A stretch of 56,348 bases of DNA, taken from the NCBI GenBank assembly GCA_024275795.1, contig JAJRYJ010000064.1:1-56348 (forward strand), given 5' to 3'. This document shows positions 15,568 through 26,200 of the stretch, piece after piece; position 1 is the stretch's first letter, and each line of letters starts with the position of its first letter. The DNA is from Actinomycetes bacterium (lineage in GTDB: Bacteria > Actinomycetota > Thermoleophilia > BMS3ABIN01). The position numbers and the translations under genes are program-made. The notes below the pieces were generated by a model. It was not told where the DNA came from. It saw nothing but the letters and a program-made list of their open reading frames with translations, and made no database searches.

Positions 15568-18525
15568 CTATTGCGGGATGATGCCGTCTACCTCGTTGAA
15601 GGAACTGTTGTAGACCGTACGCTGGCTGGCAAGGATCGGCTGGCCGCCCGAGACCACCCGCACCGGCCCGTTCATCACCCCCGGGAAAGTAAGCGCCTGC
15701 ACGGTGCCGGCCGCCAGGCTCAGAGTCGGTCCCTGCTTGACGCCGCCGATGAATATCTCAGCCGTCGTATCAAGCGTCCCCTGGTTGCTCACCAGGATAT
15801 ATGTGGTCATTCCTCCCGAGAGCTGGTCGTACCAGGTGAACCAGGAGTCCGTTGAGAGGCTGCCGTGAGCGGCTCCCTGCAGCTCCTCGAAAGAGCTTCC
15901 CATCAGGGTGCGCTCGCTGACCACAAGCTGCTCGCCGCCGGTGGATCTGACTTTCACCGGCCCATCCCTCAGGCCCGGGAAGCTGACCGCCTCGACACCG
16001 CCCGCCGCCAGGCTCAGGGTCGGTCCCTGCTTGAAGCCGCCGATGAAGACCTCCGCGTCAACCGGCGCGGCGGTGGGGTTGGCAACCAGTATCCATGTCT
16101 GAAAACCCGGCGACAGCTGATCGTACCAGTTGAAGTCAAATTCATCGGAGAGCCCCGAAGCAGGCACGCCCATCACTTCGCTGAAATAACCGTTGAAGGT
16201 GACGCGCTGGCTCACCACCAGCGGCTGACCATTGGTGGACCGCACGTAGACCGGTCCGTCGATGATCCCCGGGAACTGGGGAGTTACCATCTCGCCGGGG
16301 TTAAGGCCGTAACTGCCTGCGGGCGTCCCCATGTCGCCGATGTAGACCTCGGCCGTAGTCGCCTGCGTCCCCTGGTTGCTCACCAGCATCCAGCTCTGCA
16401 TGCCCGGCGAATACTGGTCATACCAGGCCAGGTAGTATTCGGAATCCAGCTGCGACGCCGCCACGGCGGTCACTTCGGTGAAATTGCCGTTGAAGAGCAC
16501 CCGCTGGCTGGCCAGCAACAGCCCGCTTCCGGGCGAGAACACCTCCACCGGGCCCGCCATCACCCCGGGAAACTCCGGGGTCACCCTGCCCTGGGCGGCG
16601 ATCTGCCAGCCTCCCCGGTAGAAACCGCCGATCTCGACGCTGCCGATGTCCGCCTCGGTGGCGGACGGGTTACCTATCAGCACCCAGTTGCGCATGCCGG
16701 GAGAGAGCTGGTCGTACCAGGTGAAGTACTGGCTGACGGGAGAGGGCGGCGGCGCCCCCATGGCCAGCTTGCCGCTGCCGAAGAGGTTATCCTTGCCGGG
16801 GTCGCCCAGGTCGGTGGCGCCTGCCTCCAGCACGCTCATAAGCGTGGCCGATGAATACCCGGGGTATGCGCCCTTAAGCAGCGCCGCCGCTCCGGCCACG
16901 TGGGGAGTGGATGCCGACGTGCCGGCAAAGCCGCTGGGCCCGTATGTCCCAGTGGAGACACCGGTGGGCGCGGTGATATCCGGCTTGATCCTGCCGTCGG
17001 CCGTGGGCCCCCGGGAGCTGTAGGACGCCAGGCTGGTGCTGCCCACAGGCACCGCTCCCACCGTCATCACCGCCGCGTTATCCGCAGGCTGCCCCGCCAG
17101 GCTACCCGCGGCCACCTGGTATTCAAGGCTGTTGAAATATCCAAACAGCTCCAGGTCAGCATTGCCGTCGGCACCGGCGTTCCTCACGGAAATATAATAG
17201 GTGCCGCCCTGGCCGAAGGGCACCTTGTAATAGATTGCTTCCGCCGGTTCCTGTGAGCCGTTCTGCCAGTCCAGAGAAGACGCAACCGGTTCCGGGTTGC
17301 CGGCCTTGAACAGGTAGAGGTCATAGTCCTGGTCTGTCTGCGGCCACTTGTCCCAGGTCAGGTAAGCGTATATCTCAGACCCCACCGAAACAGTACCCTG
17401 GAAGTTGTTTCCCTCGTCGGCGCCGGAGAACTCGTGCCAGCTGTCGGAATCCGCGTCACTGAAGGCTCCACTCCAGTGATTGAGGGCACCGTTACCCGAG
17501 GCATTTACCCAGAGGATGCCCGCCGTGGTCGCCGTATCGGCAATGTCGTTGACCGTGCCGGAACCGTCACCACGGAAGGCGTATGGCCAGGCCCACGATG
17601 CGGATATCACGTCCACGCCCTGGCTGATGAGATAGGAGACGGCATTGCCCAGCTCGACCTCCGTCTCGAAGTTCACCAGGTAGAGCTGGGCCTCCGGCGC
17701 CATGTCGTAGACGACCTCGGCGCAAGCCGTGCCGTGGTCGGTGGTGTTATTGATATCACCATCCGCGCGGAAAGAGGCAGTTATCACGTTTGCGGGCAGT
17801 TCGCCGCCTTCGATGCGCAGGCCGTAACCGCTGAAGCCCAGGTCGAGTACGGCGACCTTCGTCCCCGCCCCCTTGTGAAGTGCCGCCTGCCAGATATCGG
17901 CTGAAACATCTGCCACACCCTCACTCGTATAAGCGCTGACCAGCGGTGTGCGGGGCTCCCTCACGTAGGAAACAGCCGATGCCGCCGCCAGCTCTTCAAG
18001 ACTTTCGATGGGTACGGAAGCCTGCAGCAGGCTCCGGTAACTTGACTCGACGACGCCGTCCGCAGCCAGCACCAGCGCTGCGGCATCGACCAGCGGTTCG
18101 CCTGCGCCCCCTGCCGCCTCGATGACGACGCGGACCCTGCCGTCCTCCAGGTCCATCCCCCGCAAGCGGGCGAAATCTTCCATCTGCGCCCGCGATCCGG
18201 ATTCAGCCAACAGGGCCAGCTGGGCCAGGGACGACTGGAGGTCGCTGTCCTTGACGGTCAAGGACTGGAGCTTGCCGAAGTCTTCATCACCGAAAGGTGT
18301 GGTCTGCTCCTCTGCTACTCCCGGGGCGGCAGCTGTGGCTGCTGTTTCCGGGGTCTCATCGGCTGGCGCAACCTTTATCGCTCCCAACACTGGATCGTCG
18401 ACTGCATCAGCCGGTGAACCGCCCGCCCGGCCACTGAAGAAAAGGATGCCCGCGAGCACAGCGGCGATTATCAGCAACAACGCCGCAAATCCCGTTTTTC
18501 TCCCTGTTTTTATACTCATCCGCAA
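15568..18525 (-). CDS. Secreted subtilisin-like protease (S8) with four WYD modules
   Basis: Exported serine protease of 985 residues. The N-terminal signal/anchor helix is FAALLLIIAAVLAGILFF. The catalytic triad is intact: Asp about 228 in VAVLDLGFSGYG, His about 263 in DHGTACAEVV and Ser about 538 in GTSASTPHVAGAAALLKG. An inserted beta domain with SVRNAGADGNADLELF (PPC-like) lies between His and Ser. From residue 599 to the end there are four tandem modules of about 98 residues, each opening with a WYDQ motif. The same module closes the beta-helix protein at 23236-26772. It is a single gene in a divergent pair with a GT2 gene. Substrate is unknown; processing or anchoring of surface proteins is a guess. 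Confidence 0.93.
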   Translation of the reverse strand: MRMSIKTGRKTGFAALLLIIAAVLAGILFFSGRAGGSPADAVDDPVLGAIKVAPADETPETAATAAAPGVAEEQTTPFGDEDFGKLQSLTVKDSDLQSSLAQLALLAESGSRAQMEDFARLRGMDLEDGRVRVVIEAAGGAGEPLVDAAALVLAADGVVESSYRSLLQASVPIESLEELAAASAVSYVREPRTPLVSAYTSEGVADVSADIWQAALHKGAGTKVAVLDLGFSGYGLRIEGGELPANVITASFRADGDINNTTDHGTACAEVVYDMAPEAQLYLVNFETEVELGNAVSYLISQGVDVISASWAWPYAFRGDGSGTVNDIADTATTAGILWVNASGNGALNHWSGAFSDADSDSWHEFSGADEGNNFQGTVSVGSEIYAYLTWDKWPQTDQDYDLYLFKAGNPEPVASSLDWQNGSQEPAEAIYYKVPFGQGGTYYISVRNAGADGNADLELFGYFNSLEYQVAAGSLAGQPADNAAVMTVGAVPVGSTSLASYSSRGPTADGRIKPDITAPTGVSTGTYGPSGFAGTSASTPHVAGAAALLKGAYPGYSSATLMSVLEAGATDLGDPGKDNLFGSGKLAMGAPPPSPVSQYFTWYDQLSPGMRNWVLIGNPSATEADIGSVEIGGFYRGGWQIAAQGRVTPEFPGVMAGPVEVFSPGSGLLLASQRVLFNGNFTEVTAVAASQLDSEYYLAWYDQYSPGMQSWMLVSNQGTQATTAEVYIGDMGTPAGSYGLNPGEMVTPQFPGIIDGPVYVRSTNGQPLVVSQRVTFNGYFSEVMGVPASGLSDEFDFNWYDQLSPGFQTWILVANPTAAPVDAEVFIGGFKQGPTLSLAAGGVEAVSFPGLRDGPVKVRSTGGEQLVVSERTLMGSSFEELQGAAHGSLSTDSWFTWYDQLSGGMTTYILVSNQGTLDTTAEIFIGGVKQGPTLSLAAGTVQALTFPGVMNGPVRVVSGGQPILASQRTVYNSSFNEVDGIIPQ
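15571..16731 (-). repeat. Four tandem WYD modules in the S8 protease
   Basis: Copies, N- to C-terminal: 16438-16731, 16141-16437, 15847-16140 and 15571-15846 (98, 99, 98 and 92 residues). Shared skeleton: F-x-W-Y-D-Q-x-S-x-G-M near the start, W-x-L-x-x-N, a short strand with IGG or IGD, P-x-F-P-G-x-x-x-G-P-V-x-V in the middle and S-Q-R-x near the end. F-x-E-V/L closes each copy. The DNA copies are diverged, so this is an old protein repeat. Confidence 0.9.
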
Positions 18526-18602
18526 TCAATCCCTCAATATCCATCATCTCACATCATCCATTATAGATATCGGCAGCGTCATTTGCCTGAAGCTCACATT
18601 TA

Positions 18603-18670
18603 CGGCAGCCGCCGGCGCTTCCTATCTGTTGATGGACTGCGGTATGATTTGACCGCGCCGGCGGCTGCCG
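18603..18670. repeat. 16-bp inverted repeat between divergent genes
   Basis: Arms CGGCAGCCGCCGGCGC (18603-18618) and its perfect complement (18655-18670) enclose 36 bases. The right arm ends ten bases before the GT2 ATG at 18681, so an RNA hairpin would sit on the start region, where no good ribosome site is seen. On the minus strand a TATAAT at 18560-18565 may be the -10 box of the protease gene. Confidence 0.7.
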
Positions 18671-18680
18671 GCTCCTGCAA

Positions 18681-19937
18681 ATGAACTCCACATCCACGAC
18701 AAACCTGGAGAAGGCTTCGGTCGGGTGCATCCTCGTCAACTACAGGACGCCCTGGGAGATGCTCTGCCGCTGTCTCGATTCCATCGTCGCCCGGAACGAC
18801 TCGGTGGACTGCTCCATTACCCTGCTGGATAACGCCTCGGGCGACGAGACGCCCGCGAAGCTCAGGGAAGCCTATCCCCAGGTGAACCTGATCGAGATGC
18901 GCAGCAACACCGGCTTCGCCGCGGCCGTCAACCGGGGGCTCCGGGAGGTCAGCGAACCCTTCGTGTTGATGCTGAACACGGACGCCGTGCTGACGGACGG
19001 CGCACTTGAGACCATGGCAAAGACCCTCGCCCAGGCGCCCGCCACTTGTGCCGGCGTAGCGCCCAAGATGCTGCTTTCCAGCTCCATGGAGGGCATCATC
19101 GATGCTGTCGGTACGGTGATGCCTGCCGACGGGGCCGCCTTCAGCCGGGGAATCGGCCAGTGTGACCTGGGCCAGTATGATGCGGTGGAATCGGTGTCCG
19201 GCGTCTGTTTCGGAGCCGCCCTGCTCAGGCGCCCCCTGCTGGATCCGGATGCGATCGGGCCGCTCTACGAGGGATATTTCCTCTACTTCGAAGACACGGA
19301 CTGGTGCATGCGCGCCGCGAGCCAGGGATACGGCTTCCTCACGGTACCAGAAGCCGTCGTCTACCACGAACATTCGGGCGTTGCCCGCAAGCAGTCGCTC
19401 GAGTTCAAGTACCGCATGATCGAACTGAATACGCTGAAGATAGTCACGCGCACCTTCGAGAGCACAAGGGGAGCTGCCCGCGTAGTGTCGGCGCGGCTGG
19501 CGCGGCTGGCGGCACGCACCCTGATGCGCCGCCGTAACGTGCGCGCCAACCTGCTGATCCTGGCGTCTTACCTGTCGTCCCTGCCGTCGCTGCTCGCTGA
19601 GCGCCGGGAACTGGCGGCCCGCAGGACCGTTTCCGACGCGGAGGTTTTAGCACTCGCCGCCGGGGAGAACGCCTGGTTCGATAGCATCAGTTACAGGCCC
19701 GACCGCTGCCTGGACTCGCTCATCGACAGTTACGACAGGCTGCAGCGGCAACAGGGAGGACAGCGCTGCCTGGAGATGCTGTCCCTGCTCAAATGGCTGA
19801 AGCTCGAGCAGTCGGCGGGTCAATCGCCGCCGCTCAGCCGGGAACAGCTCAAGCTGCTTGCGGGGGAGCCGCCTTGTGTTTCCGGCCTGCTGCGGCTGGC
19901 GGGCATCGGCGTCACTGCTGTGGATACTTCTCCATGA
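18681..19937 (+). CDS. Rhamnosyltransferase-like GT2
   Basis: GT-A glycosyltransferase of 418 residues. It has GCILVNYRTPWEML, LLDNASGDETPAKL, RSNTGFAAAVNRGL, the DxD-type LMLNTDAVL and the late block YFLYFEDTDWCMRAASQGYG. This pattern matches WbbL/RfbN-type rhamnosyl or galactofuranosyl transferases. A helical C-terminal domain of about 170 residues (from about 250) is rich in Arg and Leu and not recognisable. The 3' end overlaps the convergent GT4 gene by 26 bases. The donor sugar is inferred from family resemblance only. Confidence 0.87.
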   Translation: MNSTSTTNLEKASVGCILVNYRTPWEMLCRCLDSIVARNDSVDCSITLLDNASGDETPAKLREAYPQVNLIEMRSNTGFAAAVNRGLREVSEPFVLMLNTDAVLTDGALETMAKTLAQAPATCAGVAPKMLLSSSMEGIIDAVGTVMPADGAAFSRGIGQCDLGQYDAVESVSGVCFGAALLRRPLLDPDAIGPLYEGYFLYFEDTDWCMRAASQGYGFLTVPEAVVYHEHSGVARKQSLEFKYRMIELNTLKIVTRTFESTRGAARVVSARLARLAARTLMRRRNVRANLLILASYLSSLPSLLAERRELAARRTVSDAEVLALAAGENAWFDSISYRPDRCLDSLIDSYDRLQRQQGGQRCLEMLSLLKWLKLEQSAGQSPPLSREQLKLLAGEPPCVSGLLRLAGIGVTAVDTSP

Positions 19938-21225
19938 CGGTCCGCCGGTATTCCCCGATCACCCGCCGCCAGGAGTAGTTCTCTTCCACCCAGCGCCGCG
20001 ATTCCTCCAGGGCTTTTGCCTGCGCTTCACCCCGCTGGTTCAGGCTGAGGATGCGGGAAAGACCCTCGATAAAACTGTCCTCGTCATCGTACCCGAGCAC
20101 GGTCTCAACCTCATCAGCGTAGTAACGCAGGATGGGGCTGGCGCTGTTTACCAGCGCCGGTCGTCCCTGCGCCAGGGCCTCGACCACGACGAGGGACAGG
20201 CTCTCGAGAGAAGACGGGTTGACCACACAGGCGGCGCCGGCGATCAGGTCGTCCCTGCGCTCATCCGGCAGGTAGCCCAGGTATTCAAGCCAGGAGCGCT
20301 CCGGAAGCACGAAGTCATCGTCCAGCCGCCCCGCAAGCAGCAGCCGCATGTCTCCGGAGTCCGCCTGCCGGCGGAATGCCTCGAAATGACCTATCAACCG
20401 GTCAACCTGCTTGCCGGCGCTGACGCGGCCCAGGTAGAGCACATAGGGCCGCTCCATCGACTCACCCGCATCGGACATCCGCCTGCGGGCACGGTCCGGG
20501 GAGCCTCCGGCGCGCCTCTCGCTGTCGACACCCTCTACGCCGGCGCCGGCGACGCTCACCTTGTGTTCCGGCACACCCCTCGACAGCAACAGTTCCCGCT
20601 CCGGGTCGCTGTTGGCGAGGATATGGCCCGCGCGCTCCAGCAACCGCTGCACGGTCAGAAAATGGAACGGCCGCTCGTCGTGGGCTGCGGGCACAAGGAC
20701 GCAATCGTCGCCGACAATCTCGACAGCGCTGATGGTGGGCAGGTACAGGTAGGTGAAGCAGATGAAACGGTCATAGATGAGCCGGTGCTCCTTGATATAG
20801 CGGGATAGCTCCGGGTTTACCGGCCCCTGCAGCGTGAACCAGAGACGCTCCAGCCTGAGCAACAGGGAGCCTGGAAGACGCAGCCGCTGCAATGCGAGCA
20901 ACAGGGAAGCCAGGGGGCCGTCGACGCGGGGGAAGAAGCGCGAACGCCCCCGCCGCGAGTCGAAGCGCAGTATCCTTGCGCCGCTCTCTTCGGACCATCC
21001 AGTATGGTAATGGTTGGCCCAGGTCTGGTAATCCCGCGCCGTGGTGGTGAGCACGTCCACTTCCCAGCCCAGGTCCGAGACCAGCCGCCCGGCCACCTGC
21101 CGCGCCAGGGTCTCGGCGCCGCCGATGACCTCCTCCCCATATCTCTGCACCACGACGGCGATTTTCAACGGCGGCCCTCCGCCCTCGACTTCTTCCCCAG
21201 CGCTGATCGGCTTCACCCCCTGCAA
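19912..21225 (-). CDS. Glycosyltransferase family 4
   Basis: GT-B retaining enzyme of 437 residues. The N-domain has IAVVVQRYGEEVIGGAETLA, the Gly-Gly-Ala-Glu signature of GT4. The C-domain has YVLYLGRVSAGKQVDRLI and NPSSLESLSLVVVEALAQGRP with a Glu pair in the EX7E-like position. A hydrophilic insertion (about 232-255, RRAGGSPDRARRRMSDAG) is unusual and may be a loop. Its start overlaps the 3' end of the upstream membrane protein gene by 13 bases, so both are one transcript. Confidence 0.88.
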   Translation of the reverse strand: MQGVKPISAGEEVEGGGPPLKIAVVVQRYGEEVIGGAETLARQVAGRLVSDLGWEVDVLTTTARDYQTWANHYHTGWSEESGARILRFDSRRGRSRFFPRVDGPLASLLLALQRLRLPGSLLLRLERLWFTLQGPVNPELSRYIKEHRLIYDRFICFTYLYLPTISAVEIVGDDCVLVPAAHDERPFHFLTVQRLLERAGHILANSDPERELLLSRGVPEHKVSVAGAGVEGVDSERRAGGSPDRARRRMSDAGESMERPYVLYLGRVSAGKQVDRLIGHFEAFRRQADSGDMRLLLAGRLDDDFVLPERSWLEYLGYLPDERRDDLIAGAACVVNPSSLESLSLVVVEALAQGRPALVNSASPILRYYADEVETVLGYDDEDSFIEGLSRILSLNQRGEAQAKALEESRRWVEENYSWRRVIGEYRRTVMEKYPQQ

Positions 21226-23126
21226 TCGAAAGACTTGATGCGGTAGAGTGTCGCACCCTTGTCATAAATCTTCTCGAAGTACCTGCTGGTGTCCAGCATC
21301 TCCCGCTGCATGTGGTTGAAATAGACAGGCCGGGAGCCGAAATAGACATAGCCGATGCCATAGTCGCAGTAGAGGGAGCGGATCGCCTGCTCGTCCTCCC
21401 TGTTCCTTGCCACGGCCATGTAGAGGTCGAAGATCTCCGCTGAACGCTGGGTCGAGAACTCCAGGAACGATACCTCCACCTGCTTATCCGTGAAGGAGGG
21501 AATCCAGACGCCCCCGTCGGCCCCGGCGATGACGGCGAGGACATCGCTGGGACTGCCAAGCTGAATCAGTATCAGCGCGTCGTCCGGCAATTCGTTCTCG
21601 ATGTAGTCGAAAGCATCCAGGTCGTCCTGGTTCACCGTCCAGAGCTCCCTGGCGGCCTTGTCATATCTGTGGTACTGATCCAGCCCGACATGGAAGAACG
21701 CCGTCGTCAGCGCCGCGATGACCACGGCGGCGGTCAGTACCTGCAAAGGCAGCCTCAGGAGTGTCCGGCTCAGCAGGTAATATGCGAACCAGGCGACGGT
21801 GACGGCGATGATTATGGGCAGGAAGTGTTTCAGTTCCGCCATGTAGAAAACACCGTAAGTGCTCTCGGGGAGCATCAGGAGCCCGAAGCCGACCAAATAA
21901 AGGACCACATAAGAACCAAACAGGCGCAGCGGCACCTTCCTGTTGGCATCCGGCAGCACCAGCAGGGCGGCCAGGGAGACCGCCAGGGCCGCCATGGGCC
22001 ATTTGCCCAGCACGTCGATACCGTTCCCGACAAACTCCTCGGAGGCATACCTGACGGTCCCATACTCCGCAATGAAGGGGTCGGGCATGTTTACGGCACG
22101 AACATCATCGACCGGGCGGCCCAGGTACTTCGGCACAACCTGTATCAGCAGGAGGGCGCCGAAAACTCCCAGTACCGCCAGGGACATCGCATAGGCACCC
22201 AGCTTCTCGCGCCCGACGGCGAGTTTGCCCCCCCTTATTCTGACCATGTCCACCAGGTTCACGAAAAAGAGGATGAATACCAGTAGAAAACCGGTCGGAT
22301 AGTGGATGATCACCGTTGCGAACACCAGTGCGGCTGTGATGATGTAATCAAGCCTGTTCCTGGCGCTGGTGGAGAGATGGATAATCAGAGGCGTGACGGA
22401 AAAGACCATCACCATGGAATTCTTGCCGGCGATATAGAAGAAATCCGTCGGCCGCGGCAGCATGGCCGCGATCACGAACATAAGGAAGCCGTAGATCATC
22501 CAGCGGTCACCGGGGCGGTCCTTCCCCGCCCGGAAGGAGAGTACGCCCAGGTAGAACATGCTTACGGGGAACAGGGCCATGTGCGCGTTCAGGCTCGTAA
22601 GCACCACCTGGGGGTACGAGACATCCAGGAATGTGGCGTAATAGTTCAGGAAGTACTCCAGCCCCTGGGGATACCACTGCTGACTGGTGGTGAAATGATT
22701 GACGTTGATGTACTTGAGCCACTCGCTGTGAGCGATGGGGTCGTGCAGGATGGGTGTCAACAGGTCATGTGTGGGCAGAACCCTGAAGACGAACAACATC
22801 ACGAACAGCGCGTAGGCCACGATCCTGGCCCAGCCGATCCTCAGGGCATAGTGCCGCAATCCCCTGAAATATCGCCCCATCAGGAAGATGCAGGCGGCTG
22901 CGGCGGCGCTTGCGTTGAACACGAGCGTCGCCGGTCCCTGGGGGATGCCCAGCACCTCTTCGATAAAGGACATGAGCACCAGCACCAGGGGTGAGAGCAG
23001 CACGGACAGGATCAGCTTGTCGATCAGCCCGACCCTGTCACTGTCGCGGGTGAAGTAGAAGACGATGGCCAGCGCCGGCAGCAGATTCACCAGCACGAAC
23101 ACCATCACGAACTGGGCTATGGTCAT
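21213..23126 (-). CDS. Polytopic membrane protein, GT-C-like
   Basis: 637 residues with about twelve hydrophobic helices and a soluble C-terminal domain of about 150 residues (from about 490). The first large loop has LLTPILHDPIAHSEWLKYIN with acidic and His residues and QQWYPQGLEYFLNYYATF. These resemble the catalytic loop region of GT-C glycosyltransferases or DUF6541-like proteins. The C-terminal part (DDLDAFDYIENELPDDALIL, IGYVYFGSRP) resembles the soluble tails of such enzymes. It may glycosylate on the outside of the membrane using polyprenyl-phosphate sugars. The assignment is by architecture only. Confidence 0.6.
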   Translation of the reverse strand: MTIAQFVMVFVLVNLLPALAIVFYFTRDSDRVGLIDKLILSVLLSPLVLVLMSFIEEVLGIPQGPATLVFNASAAAAACIFLMGRYFRGLRHYALRIGWARIVAYALFVMLFVFRVLPTHDLLTPILHDPIAHSEWLKYINVNHFTTSQQWYPQGLEYFLNYYATFLDVSYPQVVLTSLNAHMALFPVSMFYLGVLSFRAGKDRPGDRWMIYGFLMFVIAAMLPRPTDFFYIAGKNSMVMVFSVTPLIIHLSTSARNRLDYIITAALVFATVIIHYPTGFLLVFILFFVNLVDMVRIRGGKLAVGREKLGAYAMSLAVLGVFGALLLIQVVPKYLGRPVDDVRAVNMPDPFIAEYGTVRYASEEFVGNGIDVLGKWPMAALAVSLAALLVLPDANRKVPLRLFGSYVVLYLVGFGLLMLPESTYGVFYMAELKHFLPIIIAVTVAWFAYYLLSRTLLRLPLQVLTAAVVIAALTTAFFHVGLDQYHRYDKAARELWTVNQDDLDAFDYIENELPDDALILIQLGSPSDVLAVIAGADGGVWIPSFTDKQVEVSFLEFSTQRSAEIFDLYMAVARNREDEQAIRSLYCDYGIGYVYFGSRPVYFNHMQREMLDTSRYFEKIYDKGATLYRIKSFDCRG

Positions 23127-23235
23127 CTCGCTTTCCTGTAGATTGGCCGGGAATGCTTCATCAGGGGGAACCTAAGCTGCGCACCCGGAGTGCCGATTCA
23201 TATGATGGAATGATAAACAGGTATCATCCCTGCAA

Positions 23236-26200
23236 TTGTATGCGCTGATAGTGTGGCGCGCAAAGGGCATGAAGGGATTCCCGACGATGGTGACCGCCGA
23301 GAAGAAAAACCCCATGGCAGCGATTATCGCATCATTTGCCGTCATCCTCTCTGTTTTCTTTTTCGCGTTGTTCAACCCTCTTTCCACCGCAACGGCGGCC
23401 CAGTGCGATTTCACGGTGACCAATACCAACGACAGCGGCGCCGGCTCGCTCCGGGACGCCATCGCCGAGGCCAACTGGGCTTCCGGCACGCCGACGGTAT
23501 GTTTCGCCATCGATAGCGGTCCCCAGACGATCATTCCCACCTCGCCCCTGCCCCCGGTCACAGGGTCGATGGTGATAGACGGCACCACTCAGCCCGGATT
23601 CACCGGTACGCCGCTGATACAGATCAACGGGGCCGGGGCCGGACAGACTCCCGGTATCTGGATCACCGCCGGCAACAGTACGGTCAAGGGGCTGGTAATC
23701 AACGGTTTCGCCTCAAACGGCATCTTCATCAGCGATAACCCCGGCAACGTGATCACCGGCAACTATATAGGCACCAACGCGGACGGGACGGCAGCCGTTC
23801 CCAACGGAACCGACGGCGTCGGCATCTACCACTCTTCCGGCCATACCATCGGCGGCACTTCCGCGTCTGAACGCAATCTGATATCCGGCAACACCGGTAA
23901 CGGCATCGGCATCACAGGCGCTGATGCCAGCGGTAACATCGTCCAGGGCAACTATATCGGCACCAACGCCTCCGGCACCGGCGCCATAGCCAACGGCGGC
24001 GACGGCATCCTGCTCAACGATGCCCCGGAAAATATCATTGGCGGAACCACGGGCGTGACCCCGGGCGGCGCCTGCACCGGCGCCTGCAACCTGGTCTCCG
24101 GCAACGGCTACAACGGCATCGGCCTCTGGTACGCCAACGCCGCCGGCAACCAGGTGCTGGGCAACTATGTGGGCATCAACGCGGCGGGAACGGCCGCCCT
24201 GGCCAATTTCAACATCGGCATCGAGCTCAACGAGTCGCCCAACAACACGGTTGGCGGCACCACGGCTGAGGCCAGGAACGTCATGTCCGGCAACGGCGGC
24301 GCCGGCCTGCTGCTCACCGGCAGTGCCTGCACCGGCAACGTCATCGCCGGCAACTTCATCGGCACCAACGCCGCGGGCACCGGCGGCGTCGGCAATCAGA
24401 AGATGGGAATCAGCATCGGCTGGTCCCCCGGCATCTACAGCGCCAACAACAACCTTATCGGCGGCGCCACCGGCGTCACTCCGGGGGGCGCCTGTACCGG
24501 CTCCTGCAACCTCATATCCGGGAACCACGATGACGGCGTCTTCATCACCGACAACGGCGGCGGCGGCGCCAACCAGCTGAAGGGCAACTTCATCGGCACG
24601 GACGCCTCCGGCAACGGCTCCATCGGCAACGGCGCCAACGGCGTCGGCATCCTCGACGTTGCCAACAACCAGATCGGCGGCTCCAGCGAAGCGGAACGCA
24701 ATATTATCTCCGCCAACGGGGACAACGGGGTCATCATCGCCGGCTGGTCGTCCACCGGTAACCGCATCGAGGGGAACTATATCGGACGCACCAGCAACGG
24801 CGGCAACATGGGCAATACGCGCTTCGGAATCACCGTTGCTTCCGGTACCGATACGGCTATCCTCGGCAACGGCATCTATGCCAACGGGCAGCACGGCATC
24901 GACCTGGGCTATGACTACGTGACCGCCAACGACGCCAATGACTGGGACGGCGGCGCCAACAGGCAGCAGAACTTTCCGGTCGTGACATCGGCGACGACCA
25001 CCGGCGCGGCCACGACGATCACGGCTTCGCTCAACAGCACACCCGGCACCAGCTTCCGCATCGATTTCTTCGCCTGCCCCGGCTGCAACGCCGGACCCCC
25101 CAACGACTATGGGGAAGGACAGACATTCCTCGGAAGCACAACGGTGACAACCGATGTCTTCGGCAACGTGGGCTTCGGCTATGTCAGCTCCATACCGGTT
25201 CCCGGCGGCCAGTACGTAACAGCCACCGCCACCAGGATGATCGGGGAGATGCCGGCGGAGACCTCCGAGTTCTCCCAGTGCAGACAGGCGACAGGCACGG
25301 CGGACACGGCACCGCCCAGTGTCTCCATACCGGCGCCTACCGGCGGCTCGCTGGTGAGCGGCACGGTGGATTTCGCGGCCGACGCCGACGACAACACGGG
25401 CATCGCCGTGGTGGAGCTGTTCATCGACGACAATCCGGTCGCAACGGTCAGCGAACACCCCTATTCCTGGCAGTGGGACACCACCAGCTCTTCCCAGGGA
25501 GACCATGTGCTGAAGGCTGTGGCAACGGACCTTGCGGGACTGACAGCCCAGGCGACCCGCACCGTCACCGTGGACAACTTCACCTCCACCTCCAATTACT
25601 ATTTCACCTGGTACGACCAGTCCAGCGGTGACTGGCGCGACTGGGTGCTGCTGGCCAACCCCGCTACGGCCGCAGGCGGTGCCCGTACGTCCGTCAAGGT
25701 CGGCGCCACCACCTATGCCGACAGGGATATGGCCGCCGGAGACCCGGCGGAGACGCCGTCGTTCCCGGGGGTGATCGGCGGACCGGTCACGGTCTCCGCG
25801 GACGCGCCGCTGATCACCAGCCAGCGGGTGCTCTACAAGGACAGCTTCAACGAGATTACCGCCATACCGGAGAACGAACTGGAGCATGAGTATTACTTCA
25901 CCTGGTACGACCTGGTCTCGCCGAGCATGAAGGGAAACTGGATCCTGGTGAGCAACCAGGAAGCGGTGCCGGCGGACGTGGAGATCTACATCGGCGGCAG
26001 CCTGCGCGGCAGCTATACGATACCTGCGGGCGGCCGCATCACCCCTGACTTCCCCGGGGTCATGGGCGGACCGGTCAAGATCACCTGCCCCACATGCGCG
26101 GCAGGCCACAAACTGCAGGCCAGCCAGCGGGTGCTGTTCAACGACTCCTTCAACGAGGTGGCGGCCGTCCCCGAATCCGGCCTGAGCAGCGAATATCTCT

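Noticed and set aside
23700..24900. CRISPR-like regular repeats
   Set aside because: The periodicity is coding (beta-helix rungs); there are no identical direct repeats with unique spacers, and no cas genes in the window.
23713..26109. 798-codon minus-strand open frame opposite the beta-helix gene
   Set aside because: Val/Ala/Gly-rich antisense of a repetitive gene; the plus strand has a signal peptide, beta-helix rungs and modules.
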